Below the pieces are notes generated by a model. The model saw only the letters and a program-made list of their open reading frames with translations, had not been told where the DNA came from and made no database searches. Of a DNA stretch of 64,000 nucleotides, positions 53,222 through 63,113 are shown one piece after another. Both the position numbers and the translations under genes were made by a program. Location of the stretch: positions 2,232,001-2,296,000 of the forward strand of contig UYIL01000003.1 of NCBI GenBank assembly GCA_900618065.1, written 5' to 3'. How positions within the stretch are numbered: the stretch's first letter is position 1; each line of letters opens with the position of its first letter. The DNA is from Streptococcus thermophilus. Lineage in GTDB: Bacteria; Actinomycetota; Actinomycetes; Mycobacteriales; Mycobacteriaceae.

Positions 53222-56200
53222 CGAAAGAACCAGCACAATTCAAACTTTCTCGCGTTCAATTAGTGAACTGGGGGACCTTTGACGGTTACTACGACATCCC
53301 AGTCGGTGAGCAGGGCTTCTTAATCACCGGTGCCTCCGGCTCAGGAAAATCGACACTTATCGATGCTTTCTCCACGATCCTCGTCCCCTACGCAAGAGTA
53401 CGGTACAACGCTGCAGCCCAACAAGAGATAGGCAGAGATAAAGGCCGCAATCGCGTGTCCTATATCCGCGGTGCCTGGCGTCGAAGCGAAGATTCCGCAA
53501 CTGGAGACATCAAGAACAGTTATCTACGGGACGGTGCCACTGCCTCCATCATCGCGTTGAGTTACCGTCGCGGCGAGGAGACGGTAACTCTCATTGCAAT
53601 CTTCCGCCTCAACGCGGGCCAATACTCCAACGATCAAATTCGTAGTCTGTATGGCGTCATGCCGATGCCCGTCGATGCCGACGAGTTCCTTCCACTACTA
53701 ACCAATTCCCTAGACAAGCGCAAGATCGAACAACGGTATAAGACGAAGGGGTCTAGTGTTACGTTCACCGACCAATACTCCGTATTCGCTAACCGGTTCA
53801 GGGCGAAACTAGGAATCGGGAGCGAAGAGGCTCAAATGCTGCTTCATCGAACACAGTCTGCAAAGTCACTAAGCAGTATGGACGAGCTTTTCCGCGAGTA
53901 CATGCTGGAAGAACCCTCGACTTTCAACATCGCCGAGGAAGCTGTAGCCACCTACGGGGACCTGCAGCAAGCATATGAACGGCTCGAAGATGCGAACCGA
54001 CAGATCGAAGTTCTCAGCCCTTTGCCGACTCTGCACGCTGCAGCTCAAAAAGCCGCCAAAGATCAAGCGGAAGCAGAATCGTTCCTAGAAGCGCTACCAG
54101 CTGTGCAGCGCACTATAGAGTCAACTGAGCTTCGCCGAAATCTGGAAGATCACGAGGCAGAACTCGAAGCGTTGTCGGTGATCGCGAACAACCTTCGACG
54201 GCAAAAAGAGACCCAGCACGATGCGGAAGTCCGGGCCGCCCAACAACGCAACCAATTCTCGTCGGGTGGAATCCAGATTGTCGAGGACCGCATCGCGATC
54301 CAAAATGACATCCTTGAATCACGCCGACGCGAGGCAGAGAAGTTCACTGAGGCCATGAACCTGGACACCCTAGACATCGAGGTCTTTTCCCAGGTCAAGG
54401 CTCAAGCAAAAAACCAGCTGGAACATCACTCCCAAGAACAGGAAGCGCTCAAGACCAATTGGAGCGACGCTCAAACTGCAGCACATAAGTGTGCGGAGCA
54501 AGAAAGGCCGTTGCAGGAAGAATTGGCGTCGCTAAGCAAACGCTCCTCGAACATCGACAAAGCGTACGTGGATCTCAGAGCCACCTTGTGCGCGGAACTG
54601 GGATTGAGTCCTGCTGAGCTGCCCTATGTAGGAGAACTTATCGACGTACTGCCTCAGCACAAAGAGTGGGAACCAGTGATCCAGAGATTGCTGCGCGGCT
54701 TCGCCATCACCTTGCTGGTGCCTGATTCACACCAGCACGCGGTCAGCGAGTGGGTCAACGGCCGCCACCTGGGACGTCGACTTGATTATCGCACCGTCCC
54801 CGCTGATGTTCAGCTAACGAGACGGCCGAGCGATCCCGCCAGCATGTTCAACAAGATCACCGTTGTCGATCACCCGATGCGGCCCTGGCTGGAACTCATG
54901 TTGACCACGAGGTTCGATTATCTGCTGGTACGCACGGTGTCCGAACTCCACCAATGTTCGCGGCGCGCAGCCACGATCGACGGTTTGGAACGAAACCCCT
55001 CTGACAACACCGGATCAACGCGTTACGTGAAAAACGACGGGCGGCGGCTCGGCCTGACCAGTGACTACCGCCTTGGATCCTCGAACCACGCGAAGCTCGA
55101 GGCGCTACGCGCAGAGCTTGACCGTGCGAAGAAAGCCACCCGGGCGGCCCGGCATGTTGCCTCCGAATTTGACCGTCAACTCAATGCGCTACAAGCCGAC
55201 GCTCAGAAGGCGGAATACGCCGCATCCAAAGAATGGGCCGAACTAGACGTCGAGTCAGCCGAAACGGAGCTCTCGCAGCTGCGAGACGAGCTCGAACTAT
55301 TGAGTTCCTCGCCAGAAGCACAGCAACTTGAAAATGCTTACATTCAGGCCCGAGAAGCTCGCTTAACCACCGAAGAAGAGCTCACCCAGGTGCAGAACAG
55401 GCTAGCTGTGATCAAGGACAAAGTTGAAGATGCCAGCCTTAAAATCGCCGCGGCGGAGGAATGGTTAAAGGCGGAAAAGCCGGACCTCGACGATGAAGTT
55501 CTATCCGAGCTCGAGTCCCGTCTCCGTTCACATACGCGGCGTCTGACAGCTGCAAATCTCAACATCATCATCGACGACACTCGTAATGAACTCAGCGCGC
55601 AACAAAAACAAGCCGCCGGGGATCTCCACAGCGCAGAATCACAAATGACCCGCCTGCTTTCGACCTACATCAGTTCTTGGACCGCTGAGTCCGCGGAGCT
55701 ACAAGCAGACGCAGCATTCGCTCAAGACGGTATTGAGCGCCTCAAAACACTACGCGCCGACCGCTTGCCCGAGTTCCGCGGCAGGTTCCTCGACCTACTA
55801 AACGGCCAGAGCGTGATGCATCTTTCCCAAATCACCACGCAGCTCAACCGAGCCCGCAGTGACATCGAAACCGGATTGGAACCAATCAACGCTTCCCTCC
55901 GGCGGTCTCCGTACACCATCGCTGAGGATGGCCCAAGATACCTCCAAATTGAAGTCCGAGACAACCGCGGGAAAGATGTTATCGAGTTCCAACAAGACTT
56001 ACGTGAAGCAACTTCTGGATCGCTGAGCACCGCCGACGAAGAAACGGCGATCGAGCGATACCACCGTCTTGCAGAGATCATGAACCGCCTCAGTTCCACT
56101 GAACGATCTGACGAACGTTGGCGCCGACTAGTCCTCGATACTCGTCGGCACGTGAAGTTTGTCGGCGACGAAGTGGGTGAAAACGGGGAGGTGTTCAACA

Positions 56201-56571
56201 CCCACGTCGACTCCGCTGCCCTCTCGGGTGGCCAAGCCCAGAAACTCGTTTTCTTCTGCCTCGCTGCGGCATTGCGTTACCGCTTAGCAGGTGTCGACGC
56301 TGATGTGCCCGAGTACGCAACCATCGTTCTCGATGAAGCCTTTGACCGTGCGGACCCGATCTTCACGCGCACTGTAATGGATGTTTTCACTAGCTTCGGC
56401 TTCCACATGGTTCTGGCGACTCCGATGAAACTGATTAAGACTCTTTCTCCGTACGTCGATAAAACCATCGTTGTCAACTACTCGGAGGTGCCAAAACCTC
56501 GATCAACATTTGAGTTCATCGATCTCGCTGGCGCAGATTCCAGTTGGGGGAACAACAATGCGCCTGCCTGA
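53218..56571 (+). CDS. jetC: Wadjet JetC / MksB, SMC-like ATPase
   Basis: 1117 residues. ATG overlaps the jetB stop. Head with Walker A GASGSGKST (38-46), long coiled-coil arms (about 270-480 and 640-860, Glu/Gln/Leu-rich), hinge between, and C-terminal signature SGGQAQK near 1003 with Walker B TIVLDEAFDRAD near 1032. MukB-like. Extrudes and compacts circular DNA so that JetD can cut it. Lower G+C than the flanking housekeeping genes by eye. Confidence 0.96.
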   Translation: MTKEPAQFKLSRVQLVNWGTFDGYYDIPVGEQGFLITGASGSGKSTLIDAFSTILVPYARVRYNAAAQQEIGRDKGRNRVSYIRGAWRRSEDSATGDIKNSYLRDGATASIIALSYRRGEETVTLIAIFRLNAGQYSNDQIRSLYGVMPMPVDADEFLPLLTNSLDKRKIEQRYKTKGSSVTFTDQYSVFANRFRAKLGIGSEEAQMLLHRTQSAKSLSSMDELFREYMLEEPSTFNIAEEAVATYGDLQQAYERLEDANRQIEVLSPLPTLHAAAQKAAKDQAEAESFLEALPAVQRTIESTELRRNLEDHEAELEALSVIANNLRRQKETQHDAEVRAAQQRNQFSSGGIQIVEDRIAIQNDILESRRREAEKFTEAMNLDTLDIEVFSQVKAQAKNQLEHHSQEQEALKTNWSDAQTAAHKCAEQERPLQEELASLSKRSSNIDKAYVDLRATLCAELGLSPAELPYVGELIDVLPQHKEWEPVIQRLLRGFAITLLVPDSHQHAVSEWVNGRHLGRRLDYRTVPADVQLTRRPSDPASMFNKITVVDHPMRPWLELMLTTRFDYLLVRTVSELHQCSRRAATIDGLERNPSDNTGSTRYVKNDGRRLGLTSDYRLGSSNHAKLEALRAELDRAKKATRAARHVASEFDRQLNALQADAQKAEYAASKEWAELDVESAETELSQLRDELELLSSSPEAQQLENAYIQAREARLTTEEELTQVQNRLAVIKDKVEDASLKIAAAEEWLKAEKPDLDDEVLSELESRLRSHTRRLTAANLNIIIDDTRNELSAQQKQAAGDLHSAESQMTRLLSTYISSWTAESAELQADAAFAQDGIERLKTLRADRLPEFRGRFLDLLNGQSVMHLSQITTQLNRARSDIETGLEPINASLRRSPYTIAEDGPRYLQIEVRDNRGKDVIEFQQDLREATSGSLSTADEETAIERYHRLAEIMNRLSSTERSDERWRRLVLDTRRHVKFVGDEVGENGEVFNTHVDSAALSGGQAQKLVFFCLAAALRYRLAGVDADVPEYATIVLDEAFDRADPIFTRTVMDVFTSFGFHMVLATPMKLIKTLSPYVDKTIVVNYSEVPKPRSTFEFIDLAGADSSWGNNNAPA

Positions 56572-57691
56572 CGAGCTTCCCGTCAAGATCGATTTCACCC
56601 GGGTCCTATTAGGTAAACCACCAGTAGAATCCGTGCCCTTACATCCACCGACAGCGAAGAAGGCTTCCGAGAATCTCGAAGCGACGACTGAATTCATTCG
56701 ATCATGGCAAGCGTGGGAACCAGCTCCAGAGGTTGAGTGGGAAGAGAGAAACTGGGCCTCAGCCGGGCTTGGCGTGCAGCGGGTTCCAGTTCGAGTGCGA
56801 TTGGGCGACTGGGACCGCATTGCGGAACGCACTGGCCAAACCCCCGTCTTGAGGCAAGCGCGCTCCCGGAATGCCGCGCTTCAAGAACTGGCCCCCTCCA
56901 GCGACGATTTCACTGTTGCGGTCGCGCGATCCCACCCTTCGTGGATGAAGTTGACGGATTCAGACTTCGAACGCCTGGTCTCAGCACTAAAGTGGTTCCG
57001 CAATAACCCGGCGTCGGGTCTGAGAGCGAGAGCCGTTCCGATCGAAGGAATGGACACCAAGTGGATTGAGCGCCATCGTGGCCTCATTTTGCGCTTACTT
57101 ACCCCTCTTGGCGTGACCGATCTTGGCCTTTCTACCCGCGACGCAACGGTCCGCGTCCGATTCTTAGACGAATCACTCGCACCGAACCCCGCATTACTTG
57201 ATGTATCAGTGCCTTTTGGGATAGACCCAACTCACCCTCATACAGGGCTGACCGTGGTGATCGTAGAAAACAAGGAGACTTTTCTCGCCCTCCCGCCTGC
57301 TGCCGTTGGATCTCGTTTAGTCGCGGTATGGGGTGCTGGTTACCACGGTGCAGCTTTAGCAGCGCTCGACTGGATCGCTACCTCAGACATTCTCTACTGG
57401 GGAGATGCCGACGCAGATGGCTACGCAATCCTCAACGCATTGCGTTCTCATTTGCCTGAGTCGAAGGCCGTCAGCGTCGCCATGGACCCAGCCACAATCT
57501 CCCGATTCCTTCACCTAACGGTTTCCGATCCTGGCGACGCCGGACGGCACCTTCCGCACCTCACCGTTGAGGAAGAAAATGCCCGGAAATTATTAATCTC
57601 TTCAGGAAATCTACGTCTGGAGCAAGAGCGTGTGAGCCTTGACTGGGCGCTTGCACAACCGGCTTTCGCTGCCGCCTGGCATGGAACCTAG
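56558..57691 (+). CDS. jetD: Wadjet JetD / MksG, Toprim-like nuclease (DUF3322/DUF2220)
   Basis: 377 residues; start [13 protein letters not shown] with GGGGG, overlapping jetC by 14 bases. N-terminal DUF3322-type domain, then a Toprim-like core: [13 protein letters not shown] (acidic Glu, about 235) and [13 protein letters not shown] (DxD, about 283). It makes the double-strand break in trapped plasmid DNA. Its stop shares CTAG with the convergent gene's stop at 57688. Confidence 0.94.
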   Translation: MRLPDELPVKIDFTRVLLGKPPVESVPLHPPTAKKASENLEATTEFIRSWQAWEPAPEVEWEERNWASAGLGVQRVPVRVRLGDWDRIAERTGQTPVLRQARSRNAALQELAPSSDDFTVAVARSHPSWMKLTDSDFERLVSALKWFRNNPASGLRARAVPIEGMDTKWIERHRGLILRLLTPLGVTDLGLSTRDATVRVRFLDESLAPNPALLDVSVPFGIDPTHPHTGLTVVIVENKETFLALPPAAVGSRLVAVWGAGYHGAALAALDWIATSDILYWGDADADGYAILNALRSHLPESKAVSVAMDPATISRFLHLTVSDPGDAGRHLPHLTVEEENARKLLISSGNLRLEQERVSLDWALAQPAFAAAWHGT

Positions 57692-58872
57692 CGCAGCTCA
57701 GCCACCGTGGCGTCGACCACGTCGCGCCAATCCCCCGTCCGCTCGTAAATCGCACGCTGACGCTGGTAGGCCGCGCCCTGCTCAATGATCCCCGGCACCA
57801 AATTCAACTCATCCACGCAGCCCAAGCGGTGCGCCACCGGCTGGAGCTCTTCGACCATGTCGTACAGCTCGTCGGTGACCAGGCGCTCATCCGTTGCACG
57901 GCTCGTGATCACCTCGGCCTCCAGGCCATAACGGGCGCCCCGCCATTTGTTTTCCGCGACGTGCCAGGGTTGGAGGGTGGGGAGGTCGCGGCCGTCGGCA
58001 AGCATGGCGTCAAAGTGCACCACCAAACAGTGCGTGAGCGCGACAACCGCTGCGAGCTCGCGGAGGGTCGGCGACGCATCCGAAATGCGCACCTCAATCG
58101 TGCCCCACTTCGCTGCCGGACGAACATCGAAATGCATCGAACCCGTATGCGACGTCACACCCGACGTCGTCTGATCGCGCATGAACTGCACCCACTCCGA
58201 CCAATTCCGGAACTGGTACGGCATGCCCGCAGTGGGGAGCTGCTGGTACAGCATCGTGCGGTTCGACGCATACCCCGTGTCCAGGCCCTCCCACGCCGGG
58301 CTCGCCGCGCTGATCGCCAAAAGGTGCGGGTACTTCGTCATGATCGCGTTGATGATCGGCCACACCCGCTCCTCATGCCGAATGCCCACATGCACGTGCG
58401 TGCCCCACAACAACATTTGCTGGCCCCAGTACTGCGTCCGGTTAATGATCTCCTGGTACGTTGGCTTATCCCCCACCGCCTGCTCCCGAAAATCCGAAAA
58501 CGGGTGGCCGCCGCTCGCCCACAGCTGCAGATCCTTCTCATCCGTGATGGTCTGGATCTGGTTCTTCGTTTCGCGGAGATACTCGATCGCCTCCGCCGTG
58601 TTGCGGCACACCGGCGTGACCAGCTCCACCGTGTTCTGCAGGAACTCCTTTTCCAGGTGCACCTCCGGCCAACGGTCATTCACCGCCTGGATGACCTCCG
58701 GGCCGCGCGCCACTAAATCGCGCGTGGCCGGATCAATCACGCCGATTTCCCACTCCACGCCCAACGACGGGCCTTGCGAGCGGTTGAAATCGCGGAACGG
58801 ATCCATGACGGAGTGGGCGGCGGGGGGGTGTGTGGCGTTCGCATTGGGCTGCATTGTTTCTGAATACGTCAT
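57688..58872 (-). CDS. glutamate-cysteine ligase family protein (GCS2, YbdK-type)
   Basis: 394 residues. Carboxylate-amine ligase fold: [11 protein letters not shown] (about 37-47), [31 protein letters not shown] and [18 protein letters not shown]. The ATG at 58872 is used here; starts at MQPNAN or MDPFRDF are possible. Such enzymes join glutamate to cysteine or an amine; the substrate is uncertain. Neighbour of MksBEFG in corynebacteria. Confidence 0.9.
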   Translation of the reverse strand: MTYSETMQPNANATHPPAAHSVMDPFRDFNRSQGPSLGVEWEIGVIDPATRDLVARGPEVIQAVNDRWPEVHLEKEFLQNTVELVTPVCRNTAEAIEYLRETKNQIQTITDEKDLQLWASGGHPFSDFREQAVGDKPTYQEIINRTQYWGQQMLLWGTHVHVGIRHEERVWPIINAIMTKYPHLLAISAASPAWEGLDTGYASNRTMLYQQLPTAGMPYQFRNWSEWVQFMRDQTTSGVTSHTGSMHFDVRPAAKWGTIEVRISDASPTLRELAAVVALTHCLVVHFDAMLADGRDLPTLQPWHVAENKWRGARYGLEAEVITSRATDERLVTDELYDMVEELQPVAHRLGCVDELNLVPGIIEQGAAYQRQRAIYERTGDWRDVVDATVAELR

Positions 58873-58980
58873 GCGGGGCGGTTTTACAATTTCAATATGG
58901 CCTTCTGGCAGAACTCGGCGGCGTTTTCCCAGTTCGGAGCAACGCAGAACCGGTAAAAGGCCATACTAAAAATCTATTCC

Positions 58981-59020
58981 CGCCGAGACCCGCCGAGACC
59001 CGCCGAGACCCACCGAGACC
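58981..59020. repeat. four 10-bp tandem repeats
   Basis: CGCCGAGACC occurs four times head to tail (third-to-fourth unit with one change, CACCGAGACC), followed by CGCCGGCGGG, in the intergenic region upstream of the glutamate-cysteine ligase gene. Confidence 0.8.
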
Positions 59021-59058
59021 CGCCGGCGGGGGCGGCGGTGCACGGCCATATGAACGCG

Positions 59059-59106
59059 AAAACCGGCCTTGCAGGCGGTGAGTCGCCGCTCCAAAGGCCG
59101 GTTTTT
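59059..59106 (-). terminator. terminator after the LytR_C gene
   Basis: AAAACCGGCCTT pairs with AAGGCCGGTTTT across a loop that contains GGCGG/CCGCC. T-runs flank both ends. It follows the stop at 59116 by about 10 bases. Confidence 0.8.
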
Positions 59107-59115
59107 CGTGGAGTG

Positions 59116-60318
59116 CTAGAGGTTCACCGGTGCAGTCAACACCAGCGTCAGGGAGCCGGGGGCGTTCGCCTCCGCCGGCACACTCGCATCGTTCGCCTTT
59201 GCGATGCCACCGACCCGATCCGCCAGCACCCGCGCCCGGTCCTCCGCACCCGGGGTCGCCGGGTCGAAGAAGACGGTGTTCTGCTCGAAGACCGCCTGCT
59301 GCTCACCAATGTTGCCCACTTCACCGACCTGCGTGCCTTGCGCTTGGAGCTGGTCCGACACCTCGGCCGCGAGGTTCGGGACGGTGGAGTTGTTGTAGAC
59401 GTTGATCGTCTCATTCTCCGCCGTCATCGGCTGGGCCCCACCTTCCGGTGCCGCATTTTCGGAAGTGCGGGTGTCATTACCTACCTGGTCATTCTGGCTG
59501 TTCTGGTTGTTGGCGTTCTGGGTGTTGCCGGCCGGCGCGGCGGGGTCTAGCTGGTTGCCGTTCTGGGCGCTCTGCGCGTCGAGGTTGCTCGGGTTGTCGG
59601 CACCGTTCGCGTCCTGCGCGTTCTGTTCTTGGTCTTGCGCCACGTCGTCGGAGTCGCTGCTTTGCATCATCGCGTAAACACCCCACAGGGCGAGCAGCAC
59701 GGCGACAGCGATGAGGATCATCGCGAGGCCACGCTTGGGCACGCCACCTGCGGCGACGGCGGTGCTTCCGGCCCTTTCGCTTCTCGACGCCCGCGCCACC
59801 GGCACCATCACCGTCCGGTCATCGTAGCTGTCGCCGTAATCGTCATACTCTGCGTAATCGTCATACTCTGCGTAATCGCCGCGGTCGTCGTAGTCGTAAT
59901 CGCCGTACTGCTCGTACTCGTCGGCGTGGTACTCGTCGGCGTGGTACTCGCCGTCGTGGTACTCGCCGTCGTGGTACTGGTCGGCACCGTACTCCGCCTC
60001 GGCGTAATCATCTTCAGCGTATCCGTGGTAAGTCGCGCCGGTGGTAGCGCCTAAATCGTCATCGACTTCGTCAAGGCGGCGGTGGCGGCCGCCCGAATAT
60101 GCTTGGTCGGCCGAGTGTGCTGGGGCGGTGGAATCGACAGGGGCGTCGTAGTACTCTTCGTAGGCTTCGTCGAAGGAGCCGTCAGAAACCTCGTCGTACC
60201 GGTCCGAGTAACGGTCTGAAAAACGATGGGTGGGGCCAGGGTTACCAGAGTTCACATGAGTCACACCGGTAACTCTAATTGACTCGTTTGTGTCGAAAGG
60301 TTTGCGACGCGCCGCCAT
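59116..60318 (-). CDS. LytR C-terminal domain membrane protein
   Basis: 400 residues; start MAARRKPFDTNESIRV with AGGGGGT upstream. N-terminal 190 residues are Asp/Tyr/Glu-rich with repeats such as YHDGEYHADEY and YAEYDDYAEYDDY. A membrane helix (GLAMILIAVAVLLALWGVYAM, about 220-240) leads to an extracellular Asn/Gln/Asp linker and a LytR_C domain: INVYNNSTVPNLAAEVSDQL and TVFFDPATPGAEDRARVLA. LytR_C domains occur at the outer face of corynebacterial membranes near wall assembly. Promoter at 60371-60399. Confidence 0.9.
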   Translation of the reverse strand: MAARRKPFDTNESIRVTGVTHVNSGNPGPTHRFSDRYSDRYDEVSDGSFDEAYEEYYDAPVDSTAPAHSADQAYSGGRHRRLDEVDDDLGATTGATYHGYAEDDYAEAEYGADQYHDGEYHDGEYHADEYHADEYEQYGDYDYDDRGDYAEYDDYAEYDDYGDSYDDRTVMVPVARASRSERAGSTAVAAGGVPKRGLAMILIAVAVLLALWGVYAMMQSSDSDDVAQDQEQNAQDANGADNPSNLDAQSAQNGNQLDPAAPAGNTQNANNQNSQNDQVGNDTRTSENAAPEGGAQPMTAENETINVYNNSTVPNLAAEVSDQLQAQGTQVGEVGNIGEQQAVFEQNTVFFDPATPGAEDRARVLADRVGGIAKANDASVPAEANAPGSLTLVLTAPVNL

Positions 60319-60370
60319 CCAAAGCACCCCCTGCAGAAAAGTTGACAAACTGGATTTCCATTCAGAACCA

Positions 60371-60399
60371 AAACTACTGGTCAGCGCATTTTCAGTCAA
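60371..60399 (-). promoter_or_regulatory. promoter of the LytR_C gene
   Basis: Minus strand: -35 TTGACT (60394-60399), 17 bases, -10 TAGTTT (60371-60376). A second TTGACA lies near 60416-60421. Confidence 0.5.
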
Positions 60400-60493
60400 T
60401 GGCTCGGCTGAGAAATTGTCAAGTTTTCTGAAAAACACCGGGAAATCTCAAAGAACCCCGGCAAAAAGGGCCACCCCTACCCCGCGTCACGTC

Positions 60494-60721
60494 CTACCCC
60501 GCGTCACGTCCAAGGGTGCGGGCATCGCGCAGCCTCTGGAGTCTTCGGATGAGTTGGGGGTTGTGGGAGAGGGCGGCGGGGTCGTCGATAAGCGAGTTGA
60601 GCTTCTGGTAGTACCTGAACGGCGACATGCCCAGCTCAACGCGGATTGCTTCTTCGCGCGCGCCGAGGCTGCGCGGGGCGCGGGCGGCGAAGTCGAGGAT
60701 GGTCACGTCGGAGGGGTCCAT
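60494..60721 (-). CDS. DUF3263 protein
   Basis: 75 residues from [20 protein letters not shown]. The family layout is [32 protein letters not shown], then [15 protein letters not shown]. Small, basic C-terminus, HTH-like helices; function unknown. Actinobacteria-specific. It starts 23 bases from def with a shared -10 region. Confidence 0.93.
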   Translation of the reverse strand: MDPSDVTILDFAARAPRSLGAREEAIRVELGMSPFRYYQKLNSLIDDPAALSHNPQLIRRLQRLRDARTLGRDAG

Positions 60722-60728
60722 GCGCGAA

Positions 60729-60736
60729 ACTATACT
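60729..60736. promoter_or_regulatory. overlapping divergent -10 boxes of DUF3263 and def
   Basis: Minus-strand TATAGT (60729-60734) and plus-strand TATACT (60731-60736) share TATA. Each ends exactly 7 bases before its ATG (60721 minus, 60744 plus), so both mRNAs should be leaderless and only one polymerase could bind at a time. Confidence 0.7.
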
Positions 60737-60743
60737 GACAGCC

Positions 60744-61313
60744 ATGATCCGACCGATTGTGATTCACGGCGACCCCGTCCTGCACACGCCGACCGAGCCT
60801 GTGACGGAGCCGGTCGCGGAGCTGCGCGAGCTCATCGCCGACATGCACGAGACGATGGACGCAGCCAACGGTGTGGGGCTGGCCGCGAACCAGATCGGCG
60901 TGGGCAAGCGCCTGTTCGTGTACCACTGCCCGGACGGTGAGGTGATGCGCCGCGGCACGGTGATCAATCCGGTGCTGGAAACCAGCGAGATCCCGCGCAC
61001 CATGCCGCGTGACGACGGCGAAGACGACGAAGGCTGCCTCTCCGTCCCCGGCGAGTCTTTCCCGACGGCACGCGCCGAGTGGGCGAAGGTGACCGGCCTC
61101 GACGAGAACGGCGACCCGGTCGAGGTCGAGGGCACCGGTTTCTTCGCGCGCTGCCTGCAGCATGAGGTCGGCCACCTCGACGGGTACGTTTACCTGGACG
61201 TTCTCACCGGCCGCTACAAGCGCGAGGCGAAGCGCGCGGTGAAGGCGAACGGGTGGACTGAGGCCGGCAACACCTGGCTGCCGGGCACCGACGAGGACCC
61301 GTTCGGGCACTAG
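60744..61313 (+). CDS. def: peptide deformylase
   Basis: 189 residues; start [16 protein letters not shown]. Removes the N-formyl group from nascent proteins. Three motifs: [10 protein letters not shown] (near 46), EGCLSVPG and QHEVGHLDG, giving the metal ligands Cys and two His. The -10 TATACT ends 7 bases before the ATG. Followed after 10 bases by the GNAT gene. Confidence 0.97.
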   Translation: MIRPIVIHGDPVLHTPTEPVTEPVAELRELIADMHETMDAANGVGLAANQIGVGKRLFVYHCPDGEVMRRGTVINPVLETSEIPRTMPRDDGEDDEGCLSVPGESFPTARAEWAKVTGLDENGDPVEVEGTGFFARCLQHEVGHLDGYVYLDVLTGRYKREAKRAVKANGWTEAGNTWLPGTDEDPFGH

Positions 61314-61323
61314 AAGAGCACTA

Positions 61324-62325
61324 GTGTTCCGCGCTGATCCACTCAAGGCGGGCGACCGGGTGGTGGTGCGCCGCCGCTTCGGCAACCACGCCACGGACGT
61401 CATCGGCCACATCGAGGCGCTCGACCCGCTGGTCATCCGCCCGCAGAAAGTCGGCGGGTTGCCGTCGGAGGCGGAGGCGCTGACCATCCCGGCCGAGGAC
61501 ATCCTGGTCATGCGCCGTCTCAACCCGAGCCGCATCCGCAATTCCGACATTCGCGCCGTGGAAACCGCGTACGCCCGCGCGTTCCCCGGCCAAGAGCGCA
61601 TGCTTATCGACGGCTGGCTCACCCGCTCCGGTTCCTCCATCGCCGAACGCTCCAACTCGGCCACCCCAATCGGGCATTCGGCCGGTTTTCAACCGGTTCC
61701 GCTGGAGGCGATCTCGGCGTTTTATGCCGAGCGGGGGATGCCGGTGCAGTTGTTGATTCCGGAGCGGATCGGCAAGCCGGCGGCGGACTTGGTCGCCCGC
61801 GAGGCTGGTTCGGGTGGTGCGGGCTGGGAGCTCGGGCCGGAGATCATCACGATGACGCGCGAACTCGGCGGCGAAGACGGGGAGGAAGCTGGTGCGCTGG
61901 GCAGCGGGTTCACCTTCCGCCTCGACCCCCACCCCACCGACGACTGGCTGTCGATGTACCACTTCCGCGGCCAGCCGCTACCGCCGGAAGCCTTGGCAGA
62001 ATTGCGGGAAGAGATTGAGGGAGAGATGGGGTTCGGCTCCCTCCTCGACAACCGCGGCGGAGTCGTCGCCGTCACCCGCGGCACGATCACCGAGTCCGAT
62101 GATGGCCGCGCCTGGCTCGGGTACTCCGCAGTCGAGGTCGCACCGGGCCACCGCCGGCGGGGGCTGGGCACGCTGCTTGGCCAACGGATGCTCGAATGGG
62201 GTACGCAGCGCGGGGCGGACGCGGCGTACCTGCAAGTCCTGGCGACCAACGACGCCGGCATCGGCCTTTACGACAAGCTGGGCTTCACCGAGCACCACCG
62301 CCACCGCTACGCCCGGCTAGGGTAG
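61324..62325 (+). CDS. GNAT acetyltransferase, probable N-acetylglutamate synthase type of corynebacteria
   Basis: 333 residues, GTG start 10 bases after def. N-terminal domain of 190 residues (DRVVVRRRFGNHATDVIGHI, SEAEALTIPAEDILVMRRLN) without a known fold to me, then a GNAT domain (205-333): GYSAVEVAPGHRRRGLGTLL with acetyl-CoA loop and ATNDAGIGLYDKLGFTE. The neighbourhood def-GNAT-xthA matches that of C. glutamicum cg3035, reported to be a novel N-acetylglutamate synthase (from memory); this function is inferred by context, not by active-site motif. Confidence 0.8.
   Translation: MFRADPLKAGDRVVVRRRFGNHATDVIGHIEALDPLVIRPQKVGGLPSEAEALTIPAEDILVMRRLNPSRIRNSDIRAVETAYARAFPGQERMLIDGWLTRSGSSIAERSNSATPIGHSAGFQPVPLEAISAFYAERGMPVQLLIPERIGKPAADLVAREAGSGGAGWELGPEIITMTRELGGEDGEEAGALGSGFTFRLDPHPTDDWLSMYHFRGQPLPPEALAELREEIEGEMGFGSLLDNRGGVVAVTRGTITESDDGRAWLGYSAVEVAPGHRRRGLGTLLGQRMLEWGTQRGADAAYLQVLATNDAGIGLYDKLGFTEHHRHRYARLG
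62318..62323 (+). promoter_or_regulatory. -10 box of xthA
   Basis: TAGGGT ends 7 bases before the ATG at 62331; it overlaps the GNAT stop codon. Confidence 0.4.
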
Positions 62326-62330
62326 ATCGC

Positions 62331-63113
62331 ATGCGAATAGCTACCTGGAACATCAACTCGGTACGCACCCGCGTGGACCGAGCCGTCGCCTTTTTGGAGC
62401 GCAACGATGTCGACGTCCTGGCCATGCAGGAAACGAAGTGCTCCGACGACAAGTTCCCCTACTCGGCGTTTGAGGCCGCTGGGTACGAGGTCGCTCACGT
62501 CGGCTACCACCAGTGGAACGGCGTGGCGATCATCTCGCGCGTCGGGCTCGAGAACGTGCGCGACGGGTTTGACGGCCAGCCCGGCTTTGCCAAAGACCCC
62601 GAGGCGCCGCAGGACCGGGAGGCCCGCGCCGTGTCCGCAACCTGCGGCGGCGTCGAGGTCTGGAGCCTCTACGTCCCCAACGGCCGCGAGATCGGCGACC
62701 GCCACTACGACTACAAACTCGAGTTCCTCTGGCGCCTCGCCGAGCAGATCAACCCTGCCACGCCCCAGGTCTTCTGCGGCGACTACAACATCGCCCCGAC
62801 CGACAAAGATGTCTGGGACCGCGCCTTCTTTGAGGGCAAAACCCACGTCACCGAGCCGGAACGCGCCGCTTTCGAAGCCCTGCTCGAAGCCGGCCTGAAC
62901 CAGGCCACCCACCCCGAGCCCTACTCCTACTGGGACTACAAGGGCATGCGCTTCCACAAGGGCGAGGGGATGCTCATTGATTTCCAGTTGTCGGGGCTTT
63001 CGGGTGAGGGATTCGTCGATACGCAGGAGCGTGAGGGCAAGGGCGCGAGCGACCACGCCCCCGTCGTCGTGGACTACGACCTGACGCGCCAGCAGTTGGA
63101 CGAGGTCCGATGA
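62331..63113 (+). CDS. xthA: exodeoxyribonuclease III / AP endonuclease
   Basis: 260 residues; start MRIATWNINSVRTRVDR. Base-excision repair. AP-endonuclease motifs: TWNINSVR, LAMQETKC, YVPNGREIGD, FCGDYNIAPTDKD and SDHAPVVVDYD with the catalytic Asp-His. Overlaps the next start by 4 bases (ATGA). Confidence 0.97.
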   Translation: MRIATWNINSVRTRVDRAVAFLERNDVDVLAMQETKCSDDKFPYSAFEAAGYEVAHVGYHQWNGVAIISRVGLENVRDGFDGQPGFAKDPEAPQDREARAVSATCGGVEVWSLYVPNGREIGDRHYDYKLEFLWRLAEQINPATPQVFCGDYNIAPTDKDVWDRAFFEGKTHVTEPERAAFEALLEAGLNQATHPEPYSYWDYKGMRFHKGEGMLIDFQLSGLSGEGFVDTQEREGKGASDHAPVVVDYDLTRQQLDEVR

